Assembly: GCF_030034735.1 (NCBI RefSeq)
Contig: NZ_CP125370.1
Coordinates: forward strand, 4,821,001-4,885,000
Origin: Paenibacillus sp. RC334
Lineage (GTDB): Bacteria > Bacillota > Bacilli > Paenibacillales > Paenibacillaceae
Reading direction: 5' to 3'
Length of the DNA stretch: 64,000 nucleotides
Shown here piece by piece: positions 37,160-46,170 of this stretch (the first letter of the stretch is position 1; every line of letters starts with the position of its first letter). Both the position numbers and the translations under genes were made by a program. The notes beneath the pieces were generated by a model. It searched no databases, was not told the origin of the DNA, and saw only the letters and a program-made list of their open reading frames with translations.

Positions 37160-38341
37160 TTATTGAAGCTCTGCCAAAAAGCTCGTTCCGTGTTCAGGCA
37201 GCTTCACACCAAAGTTATCCGCTACCGTCGCTCCGATATCCGCAAACGTTTTACGTACCGCAAGCTCCTTGCCTCCAGCTGCAAAACGTGGGGAGTACAC
37301 CAACAGAGGCACATATTCACGTGTATGATCCGTTCCCCGATACGTCGGGTCATTCCCGTGGTCTGCGGTGATAATCAGCAGATCTTCATCCGTCATTTTA
37401 GCGAATACCTCCGGCAGACGGGCATCATAATCGTCCAAAGCCTGACCATATCCCTGCGGATCACGGCGATGACCATATACGGCATCAAAGTCGACCAGAT
37501 TCAAGAAGCTTAACCCGGTAAAATCTTCATCCAGCGTAGTCACCAGCTTATCCATACCGTCCATATTAGACACGGTGCGCACTGCTTTCGTAACACCCTC
37601 GCCGTCATAAATGTCGGAGATTTTACCCAATGCGATCACATCCAGACCTGCATCCTTCAACTCGTTCATTGTGGTACGACCAAACGGCTTGAGCGCATAA
37701 TCATGGCGATTGGAGGTGCGGGAGAAGTTCCCAGCCTCTCCTACGAACGGACGCGCAATAATCCGGCCCAGCATGTACGGGTCTTCCAGCGTGATTTTAC
37801 GACAGAACTCGCAAATCTCATAAAGCTCCTTCAAAGGTACAACTTCCTCATGCGCCGCAATTTGCAGCACCGAATCCGCCGATGTATAGATGATGAGCGC
37901 TCCTGTTTTCACATGTTCCTCGCCCAGCTCGTCAATGATTTCCGTTCCGCTGGCAGGCTTGTTGCCGATGACTTTGCGGCCCGTATGCTCCTCAATGCGC
38001 TGAATCAGCTCATCCGGAAAACCATCAGGGAATACGCGGAAAGGAACCGCAATATTCAAGCCCATGATTTCCCAGTGTCCGGTCATTGTATCCTTACCGT
38101 TGGACGCTTCCTGCATTTTGGTGTAATACGCCAAAGGTTGCTCAGCGGCTTGCATCCCTTCAATAGAACGAATATTGGACAGACCGAGCTTACCCATATT
38201 CGGCATGTTCAGACCGCCGCGTTCGCGGGCAATATGACCCAGTGTATCTACATCGTAATCATCAAACTGGGCAGCATCCGGCGCTTCGCCGATCCCCACA
38301 GAGTCCATAACAACCAAGTGAATCCGTTTGAATTTAGACAT
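37160..38341 (-). CDS. deoB: phosphopentomutase
   Basis: A 393-residue enzyme of the alkaline phosphatase superfamily that interconverts (deoxy)ribose-1- and 5-phosphate, linking the phosphorylases to DeoC. It has the metal sites [14 protein letters not shown] (residues 10-23), [12 protein letters not shown] with the phosphorylated Thr, and [34 protein letters not shown] before the ATG. Starts 32 bases after nupC. Confidence 0.96.
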   Translation of the reverse strand: MSKFKRIHLVVMDSVGIGEAPDAAQFDDYDVDTLGHIARERGGLNMPNMGKLGLSNIRSIEGMQAAEQPLAYYTKMQEASNGKDTMTGHWEIMGLNIAVPFRVFPDGFPDELIQRIEEHTGRKVIGNKPASGTEIIDELGEEHVKTGALIIYTSADSVLQIAAHEEVVPLKELYEICEFCRKITLEDPYMLGRIIARPFVGEAGNFSRTSNRHDYALKPFGRTTMNELKDAGLDVIALGKISDIYDGEGVTKAVRTVSNMDGMDKLVTTLDEDFTGLSFLNLVDFDAVYGHRRDPQGYGQALDDYDARLPEVFAKMTDEDLLIITADHGNDPTYRGTDHTREYVPLLVYSPRFAAGGKELAVRKTFADIGATVADNFGVKLPEHGTSFLAELQ

Positions 38342-38373
38342 GATGAAATTCCTTTCCTAACTCGCTGTTTTTT

Positions 38374-39552
38374 TTACAAAAACAACCCTGCAATCGTTGC
38401 CGACAGCACGCTAACCAGCGTCGCGCCGTACAACAGCTTCAGACCAAAGCGGGCCACCACATTCCCCTGCTTCTCATGCAGACCCTTCACAGCCCCGGAA
38501 ATGATACCGATGGACGAGAAGTTTGCAAAAGATACGAGGAACACCGATACGATCCCGATTGTGCGATCCGACAAGCCCGTTTGCTTGGTCAGATCCAGCA
38601 TCGCCACAAATTCGTTAGACACGAGCTTGGTGGCCATAATGCTGCCCGCCTGAACCGCTTCGCTCCATGGAATCCCCATGACAAAAGCGATAGGCGCAAA
38701 CACATAACCAAGCAAGGATTGAAAGCTTATTCCAAGCGCCCAGGAGAAAATCCCGTTAACCATGGCAATCAGCGCCACAAAACCGATCAGCATCGCAGCT
38801 ACCGTAATGGCGACTTTGAAACCGTCCATAATATACTCCCCGAGCATTTCGAAGAAGGACTGCTTCTCTTCCTCCTGAACCTCCAGCAAATCATCTTCCT
38901 TCTCAATCTTGTACGGATTAATAATCGAAGAGATAATAAAGCCGCCGAACAGGTTCAACACCAAAGCAGTAACCACATATTTGGGGTTCAACATTTGCAT
39001 GTAGGCTCCCACAATCGACATGGACACCGTAGACATCGCAGACGCACACAGCGTATATAGTCGATGCTTCGGCAGGAGACCAATTTGCTTTTTAACGGAA
39101 ATAAACACCTCGGATTGACCCAGAATAGCCGAAGCTACAGCGTTGTAGGATTCCAGTTTACCCATTCCGTTTACTTTGCTCAAGACAAGCCCGATATATT
39201 TAATAATAAAAGGCAGCACTTTTACATATTGCAAAATCCCAATCAGCGCGGATATGAACACGATTGGCAGCAATACACCGATAAAGAACGGCGCCGCTCC
39301 TTCATTCGCAATCCCGCCGAATACAAAGTTAATTCCTTCCATAGCATATCCAATCAGACTGTTAAACCCTTTTGCAAAACCTTTGACCAGAATTTCACCA
39401 ATCTCTGTATGCAGCAATACAAAAGCAAGTGCCGCCTGCAATACAACCATTACCACCAACGGACGATACCTGATTTTACGTTTGTCACTGCTGGCAACGT
39501 AAGTAAGTGCAAATACAACAAGCAGTCCCACCAGAGCAATTACATATTTCAT
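38374..39552 (-). CDS. nupC: concentrative nucleoside transporter, NupC family
   Basis: A 392-residue CNT-family nucleoside:H+ (or Na+) symporter with about ten membrane segments, including the family blocks [26 protein letters not shown] and [19 protein letters not shown]. It imports the nucleosides degraded by Cdd, DeoD and Pdp. RBS GGGGG precedes ATG. A possible cre site lies in its leader. Confidence 0.93.
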   Translation of the reverse strand: MKYVIALVGLLVVFALTYVASSDKRKIRYRPLVVMVVLQAALAFVLLHTEIGEILVKGFAKGFNSLIGYAMEGINFVFGGIANEGAAPFFIGVLLPIVFISALIGILQYVKVLPFIIKYIGLVLSKVNGMGKLESYNAVASAILGQSEVFISVKKQIGLLPKHRLYTLCASAMSTVSMSIVGAYMQMLNPKYVVTALVLNLFGGFIISSIINPYKIEKEDDLLEVQEEEKQSFFEMLGEYIMDGFKVAITVAAMLIGFVALIAMVNGIFSWALGISFQSLLGYVFAPIAFVMGIPWSEAVQAGSIMATKLVSNEFVAMLDLTKQTGLSDRTIGIVSVFLVSFANFSSIGIISGAVKGLHEKQGNVVARFGLKLLYGATLVSVLSATIAGLFL

Positions 39553-39572
39553 TTTATTTTCCCCCTCATTAC

Positions 39573-39587
39573 ATTAAGCGCTTACAT
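39573..39587 (-). promoter_or_regulatory. cre-like site (CcpA) upstream of nupC
   Basis: Minus strand ATGTAAGCGCTTAAT matches the cre consensus WTGNAANCGNWNNCW at all but one fixed position. It lies between the cdd terminator and the nupC ribosome site; the B. subtilis dra-nupC-pdp operon is known to be under CcpA, which supports the call. Confidence 0.5.
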
Positions 39588-39594
39588 TACCCAT

Positions 39595-39628
39595 AAAAAG
39601 AATGCGCCCCGAAAGAGGCATTCTTTTT
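39595..39628. terminator. bidirectional terminator between cdd and nupC
   Basis: AAAAAGAATGC and GCATTCTTTTT form an 11-bp stem with T-runs on both strands, starting one base past the cdd stop. It should split deoC-cdd from nupC-deoB-deoD-pdp unless read through. Confidence 0.85.
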
Positions 39629-39629
39629 T

Positions 39630-40055
<426 letters not shown>

Positions 40056-40718
40056 TTAGTAGGAAGATGTAGACTGCTGGCCCTCGATGATTGTCACACC
40101 GGAACTTGCACCGATCCGGCTTGCGCCCGCTTCTACTAATTTCTGTACGTCTTCCAGACTGCGTACGCCGCCGGAAGCCTTAACACCAATCTCAGGTCCT
40201 ACGGTTTTGCGCATCAAAGCCACATCTTCCACAGTAGCTCCGCCTGTAGAGAAGCCTGTCGAAGTTTTCACGAAATTAGCTCCTGCTTTGACCGACAGCT
40301 CGCAAGCCAGTACCTTTTCTTCGTCTGTCAGCAAGCATGCTTCAATAATTACTTTTACCAGTGTACCCGCGGCTGCTTCCACGACTGCACGGATGTCCTG
40401 CTCAACGAGCTGTAAATCACGCGCTTTCAAAGCGCCTATATTAATAACCATATCAACCTCAGTCGCACCGTTAGCAATAGCATCCTTCGTTTCGAACGCT
40501 TTCGTTGCCGTCGTATTGGCTCCCAGCGGGAAACCGATAACGGTACAAATGTTCACACCTGTTCCTGCCAGTTGCTCTGCCGAGTAAGCTACCCAGGTCG
40601 GGTTCACACATACGGAAGCAAACTGATATTTCTTCGCCTCAGCGGTCAATTTTGTAATTTCATCCTTCGTCGCGTCTGCACGCAACAATGTATGGTCGAT
40701 CAATCCTGCAATGTTCAT
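40056..40718 (-). CDS. deoC: deoxyribose-phosphate aldolase
   Basis: A 220-residue class I aldolase that cleaves deoxyribose-5-phosphate to acetaldehyde and glyceraldehyde-3-phosphate. Motifs: the entry [42 protein letters not shown] and the Schiff-base lysine in [16 protein letters not shown]. First gene of the cluster, behind the DeoR operator. RBS AAGGAG. Confidence 0.96.
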   Translation of the reverse strand: MNIAGLIDHTLLRADATKDEITKLTAEAKKYQFASVCVNPTWVAYSAEQLAGTGVNICTVIGFPLGANTTATKAFETKDAIANGATEVDMVINIGALKARDLQLVEQDIRAVVEAAAGTLVKVIIEACLLTDEEKVLACELSVKAGANFVKTSTGFSTGGATVEDVALMRKTVGPEIGVKASGGVRSLEDVQKLVEAGASRIGASSGVTIIEGQQSTSSY

Positions 40719-40787
40719 TCTCTAAACGCTCCTTCATTAGAGAGATCGTATTAGGACCGATGTCCTTTACTTCTCTGTGATAAGACC

Positions 40788-40839
40788 ATCATAGCACGGC
40801 ATTGAACATATGTAAAACACATTTTGAAATTATGTTCAA
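40788..40839 (-). promoter_or_regulatory. deoC promoter with DeoR-type operator
   Basis: Minus strand TTTACA (40811-40816) and TATGAT (40788-40793) have a 17-base spacer. TTGAACATA (40802-40810) and TATGTTCAA (40831-40839) are exact inverted half-sites 20 bases apart, one inside the spacer and one just upstream of the -35; a TTTCAAAA half lies between them. This resembles the ATTGAA/TTCAAT operator of B. subtilis DeoR. The rest of the 40719-41030 gap has only an imperfect hairpin (about 40931-40975) and no gene. Confidence 0.72.
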
Positions 40840-41030
40840 GCCTGCACATAAGACGTTATCTACAGTCCACATTACCCATCTATGAACTGAACTTAAAAGT
40901 TACCTATTGCGCCACTTTGCGCCACTGCGCAGTCGGATGGTGCTTCGCTTGTACAGCACCACTCCGCCTACTCCGTTTTAACTGTTCATTTTTTAGTTTA
41001 GCTTATATTTCCTCACGCCGAACCATATGT

Positions 41031-41966
41031 CTACTGTAAAAGTGCCTGTGCCGTAAACTGATCCGTCACCAAAATATTCGCATACTTACCACGCAGCGAT
41101 GCCCGTATGGCCTCCACTTTGCGCTGTCCTCCTGCTACGAGAATCGCCTTCTCCTTCTTGCGCAAATCAGGCAAATCAATGCCAACGGTACGACTGTTAA
41201 TTTCCTGACTACATATATTGCCCTCATCATCAAAAAAACGTGAGCAAATATCGCCCTTGCCGATTTTTTGCAACAACTTCTGTTCCTCATGGTTAAAATA
41301 GCCCAATCTGAACAACAGCGCATCCTCTTTGACCGTCCCCACCGTAAACACGGCAATGTTCGCCTGCTTGCCAAGCTCAATGATACGCTGGATGTGCCGA
41401 TCCTCCTCGACCATTTTCTTGACGGCGTGGCTATCAAAAATCACAGGCAACGGCAAATACCGTGCAATCGTGTGAAAGGCTTCCGCGAACAAATTCACCG
41501 TCTCCACGGCATACGTGTTGACATGCGAATGGCTTACGCCTCCTTTGAGCTGAACGACCTCGACGCCCTTCACCTGCTTTTGCTGGAGATGAAGCGCCAC
41601 CGCATGCATCGTCGTTCCCCACGTCACTCCAATAATATCTGCATCTTGTACCGTTTCATGCAAATAATCGGCAGCTTTTTTGCTAATATGCTTCTTGATC
41701 TCCTGATATTCATTTAACGGCGAATAGCAGACCAGAACGGTATCCAGCCCGTATTTCTTCTTGATCTGCTCTCCGAGCTCATCCATATCCTCCATCGGAT
41801 CAACAATACTGATTCTCACATATCCCTGTTCCTTGGCAGCTTGAAGCAACCGCGATACCGTGGGACGCGATACCCCGAGTCTGACTGCAATTTCTTGCTG
41901 GCTATAGTCGTTCAGATAGTATAATCTGGCTGCCTCGATACTTAGACGCTGCTTTTCATGATCCAT
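41031..41966 (-). CDS. deoR: deoxyribonucleoside regulator DeoR (SorC family)
   Basis: A 311-residue SorC/DeoR-type repressor: N-terminal sigma-70-like HTH (YYLNDYSQQEIAVRLGVSRPTVSRLLQAAKEQGYVRISI, about 14-53) and a sugar-phosphate isomerase-fold effector domain (IIGVTWGTTMHAV, GVSHSHVNTYAVETVNLFAEAF, GTVKEDALLFRLGY). Matches the B. subtilis DeoR type, which responds to deoxyribose-5-phosphate. It lies upstream of deoC in the same direction, with its own transcript. Confidence 0.92.
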   Translation of the reverse strand: MDHEKQRLSIEAARLYYLNDYSQQEIAVRLGVSRPTVSRLLQAAKEQGYVRISIVDPMEDMDELGEQIKKKYGLDTVLVCYSPLNEYQEIKKHISKKAADYLHETVQDADIIGVTWGTTMHAVALHLQQKQVKGVEVVQLKGGVSHSHVNTYAVETVNLFAEAFHTIARYLPLPVIFDSHAVKKMVEEDRHIQRIIELGKQANIAVFTVGTVKEDALLFRLGYFNHEEQKLLQKIGKGDICSRFFDDEGNICSQEINSRTVGIDLPDLRKKEKAILVAGGQRKVEAIRASLRGKYANILVTDQFTAQALLQ

Positions 41967-42232
41967 TCTACCTCAACCCGCTTATCTTAAAATGTAGTGC
42001 CACCGGACACAACTTCAATCTCCTAAAGCATCTCATATTAGGAGAAACTGAGCGCCATGCCTTGGCCATTTGGAAGATTTAACTGCTATTTTGTGATATT
42101 CTGTGAATAGAACCTGGCTACATAGCACCTTCAACTTTATCTTTCCATTTGTTAAAACGCAATAGTTAACCCATTTTAACGTCACTTCACAACCTGTAGT
42201 AGTCTTATCTCAAATGTAAGGAGAATTGGCCT

Positions 42233-42646
42233 ATGTCCGAATTTATTGTGTGCAAACTGGCGAGCAAAACGTTCGCTTTAAACTTTGTAGAAGTGGAAGA
42301 AGTCATGAATGCCAAGAAAGGAACACCGCTTCCTTTTTCCGAGTCATGGCATGAAGGAATGGTCACCATTCGCGGTGACGTATTTACGATCCTGAATTTG
42401 CGCAAAAAACTGCTGCTCCCTGCTTCAGGCGAGTCCTCCGAGGACAAAATGATTTTGCTCAGCCGGGCAAAAATTGCTCTGCTCGTCGATCAGGTAGAGG
42501 ATACGGCTTCCGACCTGGACAGTCAGTTGAAAAGCAACGAGGAAGAGTGGCAACGCGAGCTGTTTCCTACCGTACTGGAGCATCAGGGCGCTCTCGTTCC
42601 GGTGATTGATATGGACGCTTTTCTCGCTTCGACTAAGACGAATTAA
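42233..42646 (+). CDS. lone CheW-like domain protein
   Basis: A 137-residue single CheW-like domain (FIVCKLASKTFALNFVEVEEVMNAKKGTPLPF, then GMVTIRGDVFTILNLRKKLLL and the late GALVPVIDMDAFL). CheW couples chemoreceptors to CheA, but no chemotaxis gene lies nearby, so it may serve a distant array or CheV-like function. RBS AAGGAG before the ATG. The 41967-42232 gap before it has no other recognisable feature. Confidence 0.85.
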   Translation: MSEFIVCKLASKTFALNFVEVEEVMNAKKGTPLPFSESWHEGMVTIRGDVFTILNLRKKLLLPASGESSEDKMILLSRAKIALLVDQVEDTASDLDSQLKSNEEEWQRELFPTVLEHQGALVPVIDMDAFLASTKTN

Positions 42647-42660
42647 GCGTATTGATGTAA

Positions 42661-42710
42661 AATACCACCCAAAGCTTGAGCCGTCTCGCGCTCATCTTTT
42701 GGGTGGTATT
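42661..42710. terminator. bidirectional terminator between cheW-like and slipin genes
   Basis: AATACCACCCAAA pairs exactly with TTTGGGTGGTATT around a loop, with T-tracts on both sides, after both convergent genes. Confidence 0.88.
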
Positions 42711-42745
42711 TTGCGTTAAGGGGCGTGAAACCTACCGCTATCCCT

Positions 42746-43864
42746 CTATACGGTCCCCTGTCCATCCTTCATGTGAACCAGCGTGTTCAACTGTTCCAGC
42801 AGCGTATTCCCGCCAGTCAGCGAAATGGTACCAATCTTCTCGCAGATTTTTTCCAGAAACTCCAGCTCTTTGAGACGGTAGAGGGTGGCATTTTCGTCCA
42901 TCAGCTTGGCGGTATTCAGCAGACTGCGAGTGGACGCCGTTTCTTCGCGCCGTGTGATGAGATTGGCTTGAGCCTTTTTCTCTGCCAGCAGCACCGTGTT
43001 CAAAATATCCTTGATATCCCCCGGCAAAATGATATCCTTCACCCCTGCCGACGTAAAAGCGACCCCATATTCGCCGCTTTGCTCATTCAGTCGGGTCAAG
43101 ACATATTCCGCAATTTCCTGCTTCATTTTCAACAAATCATCCAGCTTCATCGTTCCGACATACTCACGCAGCACCAGTTGAAGCATAATGTACATTTGCT
43201 CCTCGAATGCCCGGAACTCCAGCGCCCGCAGCGGGTCAACAATGCGGTACTGACAGACGAAGTTCAGGCGCAGTGTGATTTTGTCCTCTGTCATGATTTC
43301 CTGCCCCATCAGGTCCATCTGCTGCTGACGCAAATCTATCGTTCTGATCTCCGTGTTCACCGTCGACATCCAGAAGTAATATTTACCCGGCTTCAGCTCG
43401 CCTTGCAACACGTTATCATAATACAGGAAGCCCAGCTCATAGCTTGCCACCTGAAGCGCCTTCCAGAAGCCCTGTGTCTTGGCCAAAAAGGCTTGCCCCA
43501 ACGCCTTATCAATCGCAGGCTGCCGGGTATCCGCATGAACAAAACGATGCTCCTTGAGCACGTTCCAGAAGGCATATTTCCCAGCGGGCAGCAGCTCCAC
43601 GAACCGATTATCCTCATAATGCAGCACATATTCATAATCCTCTACATCGACGACACTCAATTGCTCCAGCAGATCGGAATCCGTCAAAAACAAACGAATA
43701 TCATGATCCGGTACAAAAAACGGTTCGGCAACATTTAAAATTTCAACCGTTTCCTGCTGAAATGTCTTCAATACGTAAGTCCCTGGGAGCAGCAGTTTGT
43801 GATAGCTTCCCTTTTTAAACAGCAGCCCGCGCTCATCCGATTTAATCGTTATTTTCTTAAACAT
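42746..43864 (-). CDS. slipin / SPFH (band 7) domain protein
   Basis: A 372-residue SPFH-family protein. The SPFH core runs about 180-310 (YYFWMSTVNTEIRTIDLRQQQMDLMGQEIMTEDKITLRLNFVCQYRIVDP) and is followed by a coiled coil. No N-terminal membrane helix is obvious. The start at 43864 (MFKKITIKSDERG) is chosen because TAGGAG lies seven bases upstream; an in-frame extension of 43 codons would run into the repeat element and is not coding. Such proteins scaffold membrane microdomains; function unassigned. Confidence 0.85.
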   Translation of the reverse strand: MFKKITIKSDERGLLFKKGSYHKLLLPGTYVLKTFQQETVEILNVAEPFFVPDHDIRLFLTDSDLLEQLSVVDVEDYEYVLHYEDNRFVELLPAGKYAFWNVLKEHRFVHADTRQPAIDKALGQAFLAKTQGFWKALQVASYELGFLYYDNVLQGELKPGKYYFWMSTVNTEIRTIDLRQQQMDLMGQEIMTEDKITLRLNFVCQYRIVDPLRALEFRAFEEQMYIMLQLVLREYVGTMKLDDLLKMKQEIAEYVLTRLNEQSGEYGVAFTSAGVKDIILPGDIKDILNTVLLAEKKAQANLITRREETASTRSLLNTAKLMDENATLYRLKELEFLEKICEKIGTISLTGGNTLLEQLNTLVHMKDGQGTV

Positions 43865-43885
43865 CGTATCACTCCTAGTATTTAA

Positions 43886-44098
43886 AATCCTCAGCTTAAA
43901 AGTGTGCTTTTTTCTACGTGTGGCGGCTCCGCGGTCCATTTGATCTTCCGATCGCTGTTGCAGTGGAATTCCTAGGATTGATAAAACATTCAAAGGTAGG
44001 AATTCTACTGCAAAGGCGAACGCTTCGCTTCTTCAGATTCAAATGGACCGCTCCGCTGCTGCCCGCCTTAAAATCAACACATTTTTAAAATGAGGATT
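43886..44098. repeat. palindromic repeat element, copy 1
   Basis: An element of about 210 bases with nested inverted repeats: an AATCCTCA/TGAGGATT outer pair, a perfect 13-bp stem GCGGTCCATTTGA (43931) / TCAAATGGACCGC (44039), and an inner 15-bp stem (43960-43974 with 43997-44011, one wobble). Between stems lie TCTTCCGATCGCTGTT (43944) and AAAGGCGAACGC (44012), both identical in the second copy at 44880-45079, which is inverted. Stem sequences differ between copies but stay paired. It sits upstream of the slipin gene. Confidence 0.85.
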
Positions 44099-44225
44099 CT
44101 TCATTTTTATTCGTTGTAGTAGGGTTAGTGACCCTTGCAGAGCATCCCTCCGGTGTGGACGGCGGGGCCAAGCTTGAGGAAAAAGGAAGGTTCCGCCTGT
44201 TCCCGTGTTGCGAGGATGGAATTCA

Positions 44226-44348
44226 TCAGTCCAACATCGACTGTAAACTCATATCTCCCGAAGCTTCGGAGCCTGTCAGCGCTTGCTCTCCCCGGTATCC
44301 GCTGGCCGCATAGCCACCTCCCCGATTTCTGTCATGTGGACCAGACAT
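44226..44348 (-). CDS. possible small ORF (40 codons), unassigned
   Basis: The frame from ATG 44348 reads MSGPHDRNRGGGYAASGYRG and ends LQSMLD, stop at 44226; it has Gly/Ser/Tyr-rich composition and a second ORF (MNSILATREQAE, 33 codons) starts in a TGATG overlap. Upstream the same frame stays open for 14 more codons (NHYKDPNEYP) behind an A-run. Ribosome sites are weak. I recognise no family, and this could be a decayed gene. Confidence 0.3.
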   Translation of the reverse strand: MSGPHDRNRGGGYAASGYRGEQALTGSEASGDMSLQSMLD

Positions 44349-44608
44349 GGGATACTCATTAGGGTCTTTGTAGTGGTTTTTTTCGATTTTTTAAATACTC
44401 TACCATGAGTCGCGTGGAAGGCGATTGGGATTCGAACCCTAATTTGGTGGATACATCAGATTTACAGGATACCTCACCCGATCAGGCAGGCACTGCGGGA
44501 CCATTTGAAATCCTCACCTCGGTAATATCTTTCTGTATCAGCCTTTATCATTATCACGCACACCCGCACTCACGAACATGGCGAAAGTATTACGACTCCA
44601 TAAAAAAA
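44349..44608. other. stretch with no supported gene
   Basis: A plus-strand frame at 44405 (73 codons) has no ribosome site and unlike-coding composition. A tRNA T-loop-like motif at 44427-44439 does not fold into a tRNA. No promoter or family match is seen. Confidence 0.5.
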
Positions 44609-44613
44609 GAAAA

Positions 44614-44655
44614 AAAAGACACCTGAGAAGCACATTCGCTTCCCTCGTGTCTTTT
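44614..44655. terminator. strong hairpin with T-tracts
   Basis: AAAAGACACC.GAGAAGC pairs with GCTTCCCTC.GTGTCTTTT around a six-base loop, with an eight-base T-run on the minus strand. It probably ends transcripts from the ribD end about 410 bases away. Between 44656 and 44880 there is no other feature. Confidence 0.7.
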
Positions 44656-44879
44656 GCCATATTGCAATATATGTAAACTTCTTCATTCCCTAAACCATTC
44701 ACACCATTAGGTGTTCACCCTATGAGTTATTCATCCCAATAACCATTCACCCTAATAAACGTTAGGTATACAAAAAAGAATCCTCCAGGCTTGTAGCCCT
44801 TCAGATCCTCAATCTTTGAAGTCTTTAAGTCTTTAAGCCTTTAAGTCCTTTTGCCCTTCCCCCATTGCTCCACACCATT

Positions 44880-45079
44880 TCGGAAAAATGAGTTACTTTG
44901 TGGCGGGTAGTAGCGGAGCGGAGGGGTTGAATCTGGAGAAGCGTGAGCGTTCGCCTTTGCAGTGGGATTCTTACCTCTACATGTCTTATACAATCCGAAG
45001 AATCCCACTGCAACAGCGATCGGAAGATCAACCCCTTCGCGGAGCGCTTTCTCCCACCCACAACCTCACTCATTTTTCC
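44880..45079. repeat. palindromic repeat element, copy 2 (inverted relative to copy 1)
   Basis: About 200 bases: outer arms GGAAAAATGAG (44880) / CTCATTTTTCC (45069), middle stem GGGGTTGA (44923) / TCAACCCC (45028), inner perfect 14-bp stem GCAGTGGGATTCTT (44959) / AAGAATCCCACTGC (44998). The unpaired blocks of copy 1 occur here as reverse complements (45012-45027 and 44947-44958). The outer arm runs into the stop codon of ribD at 45070. Confidence 0.85.
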
Positions 45080-46170
45080 CGCCCAAAATACCCTTCTATT
45101 TTCCAATCCACGCCAACCTGCGTTACGCTCAAATCTTGTAGCCCAACCGCATCGCTCATGGCGGACACGCCTTCTCCCCCGAGAAAGCCCGGTGCTCCAC
45201 GCCCTCCAACCAGCTTTGGCGCAATATACAGCACGAGCTTGTCTGCCAGTCCTTGCTGCACGAACGAAGCGTTCACCTCGGCCCCGCCTTCCACGAACAC
45301 CGAAGATACCTCCGCCGTACCCAAAATATCCAGCATTTGCGGCAGGTTGACCCGATCACTGTTTTCATCCTGTGTCGGATATACCTTTACACCCAACTGT
45401 TCCAGCTGATTCCGCTTGCCTTCATCATAAGCACGTCCTGTAAATATCCAGGTAGGTGCCTCACCATCTGTAATAACACGGGCATCCAAAGGAATGCGTA
45501 GCGTGCTGTCCAGAATAATGCGAATCGGATTCCGACCTTCTGGCAGACGAGTTGTAAGCTGCGGATTATCGTGAATGACTGTCTGTACACCGACCAGTAT
45601 CCCTACATGCTCGTGACGAAGGCGATGCACATCCTCTCGTGCAACCTCGGACGTTATCCATTTGCTTTCCGAGGTTCGAGTGGCAATTTTGCCATCCAGC
45701 GTCACCGCTGATTTGATCGTGATAAAAGGACGCTTGCTCACGATATATTGGTTAAACACTTCATTCATGCGGACAGATTCCTGCTCACATACCCCAACGA
45801 TGACCTCAATACCCGCATCCTTCAGGATTTGTACCCCTCTGCCCGAAACCAGCGGATTAGGGTCCAGCGCCGCAATAACGACCCGACGAATGCCAGCCTT
45901 CACAATCGCTTCCGCGCACGGGCCTGTCCGTCCATGGTGGGAACACGGCTCCAGCGTCACATAAATCGTTGCTCCCTGAGCATGTTCACCCGCCATAAGC
46001 AAAGCATGAATCTCGGCATGTGGCTCGCCAGGCTTCAGATGAGCGCCAATCCCGACAATGCGGCCGTTGTTCACAATGACCGAGCCGACGAGCGGATTCG
46101 GTTCCGTTTGTCCCTTTGCACTTTTGGCATTTTCCAGCGCCAGACGCATATATTTCTCGTGAGTGGTCAT
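45070..46170 (-). CDS. ribD: bifunctional riboflavin-type deaminase/reductase RibD
   Basis: A 366-residue two-domain enzyme. N-terminal deaminase (about 1-145): HAEIHALLMAGEHAQGATIYVTLEPCSHHGRTGPCAEAI supplies HAE and PC..C zinc/catalytic residues. C-terminal reductase (about 150-366) shows RPFITIKSAVTLDGKIAT and VFVEGGAEVNASFV. It acts after GTP cyclohydrolase II in riboflavin synthesis. It overlaps ribA by four bases but lacks ribE and ribH next to it, so it looks like an accessory set. The 3' end overlaps the repeat element arm. Confidence 0.94.
   Translation of the reverse strand: MTTHEKYMRLALENAKSAKGQTEPNPLVGSVIVNNGRIVGIGAHLKPGEPHAEIHALLMAGEHAQGATIYVTLEPCSHHGRTGPCAEAIVKAGIRRVVIAALDPNPLVSGRGVQILKDAGIEVIVGVCEQESVRMNEVFNQYIVSKRPFITIKSAVTLDGKIATRTSESKWITSEVAREDVHRLRHEHVGILVGVQTVIHDNPQLTTRLPEGRNPIRIILDSTLRIPLDARVITDGEAPTWIFTGRAYDEGKRNQLEQLGVKVYPTQDENSDRVNLPQMLDILGTAEVSSVFVEGGAEVNASFVQQGLADKLVLYIAPKLVGGRGAPGFLGGEGVSAMSDAVGLQDLSVTQVGVDWKIEGYFGREK

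Noticed and set aside
43865..43993. 43-residue N-terminal extension of the slipin ORF
   Set aside because: It is translated repeat-element sequence and the internal start at 43864 has a good ribosome site.
44427..44439. GGGTTCGAATCCC (minus strand), the T-loop signature of a tRNA
   Set aside because: No matching acceptor, D-arm or anticodon arm can be drawn around it; it is not a complete tRNA and I cannot assign it as an attachment-site remnant either.
44405..44626. 73-codon plus-strand ORF
   Set aside because: No ribosome site, no family features, and the sequence ends in a terminator hairpin; I do not call it a gene.
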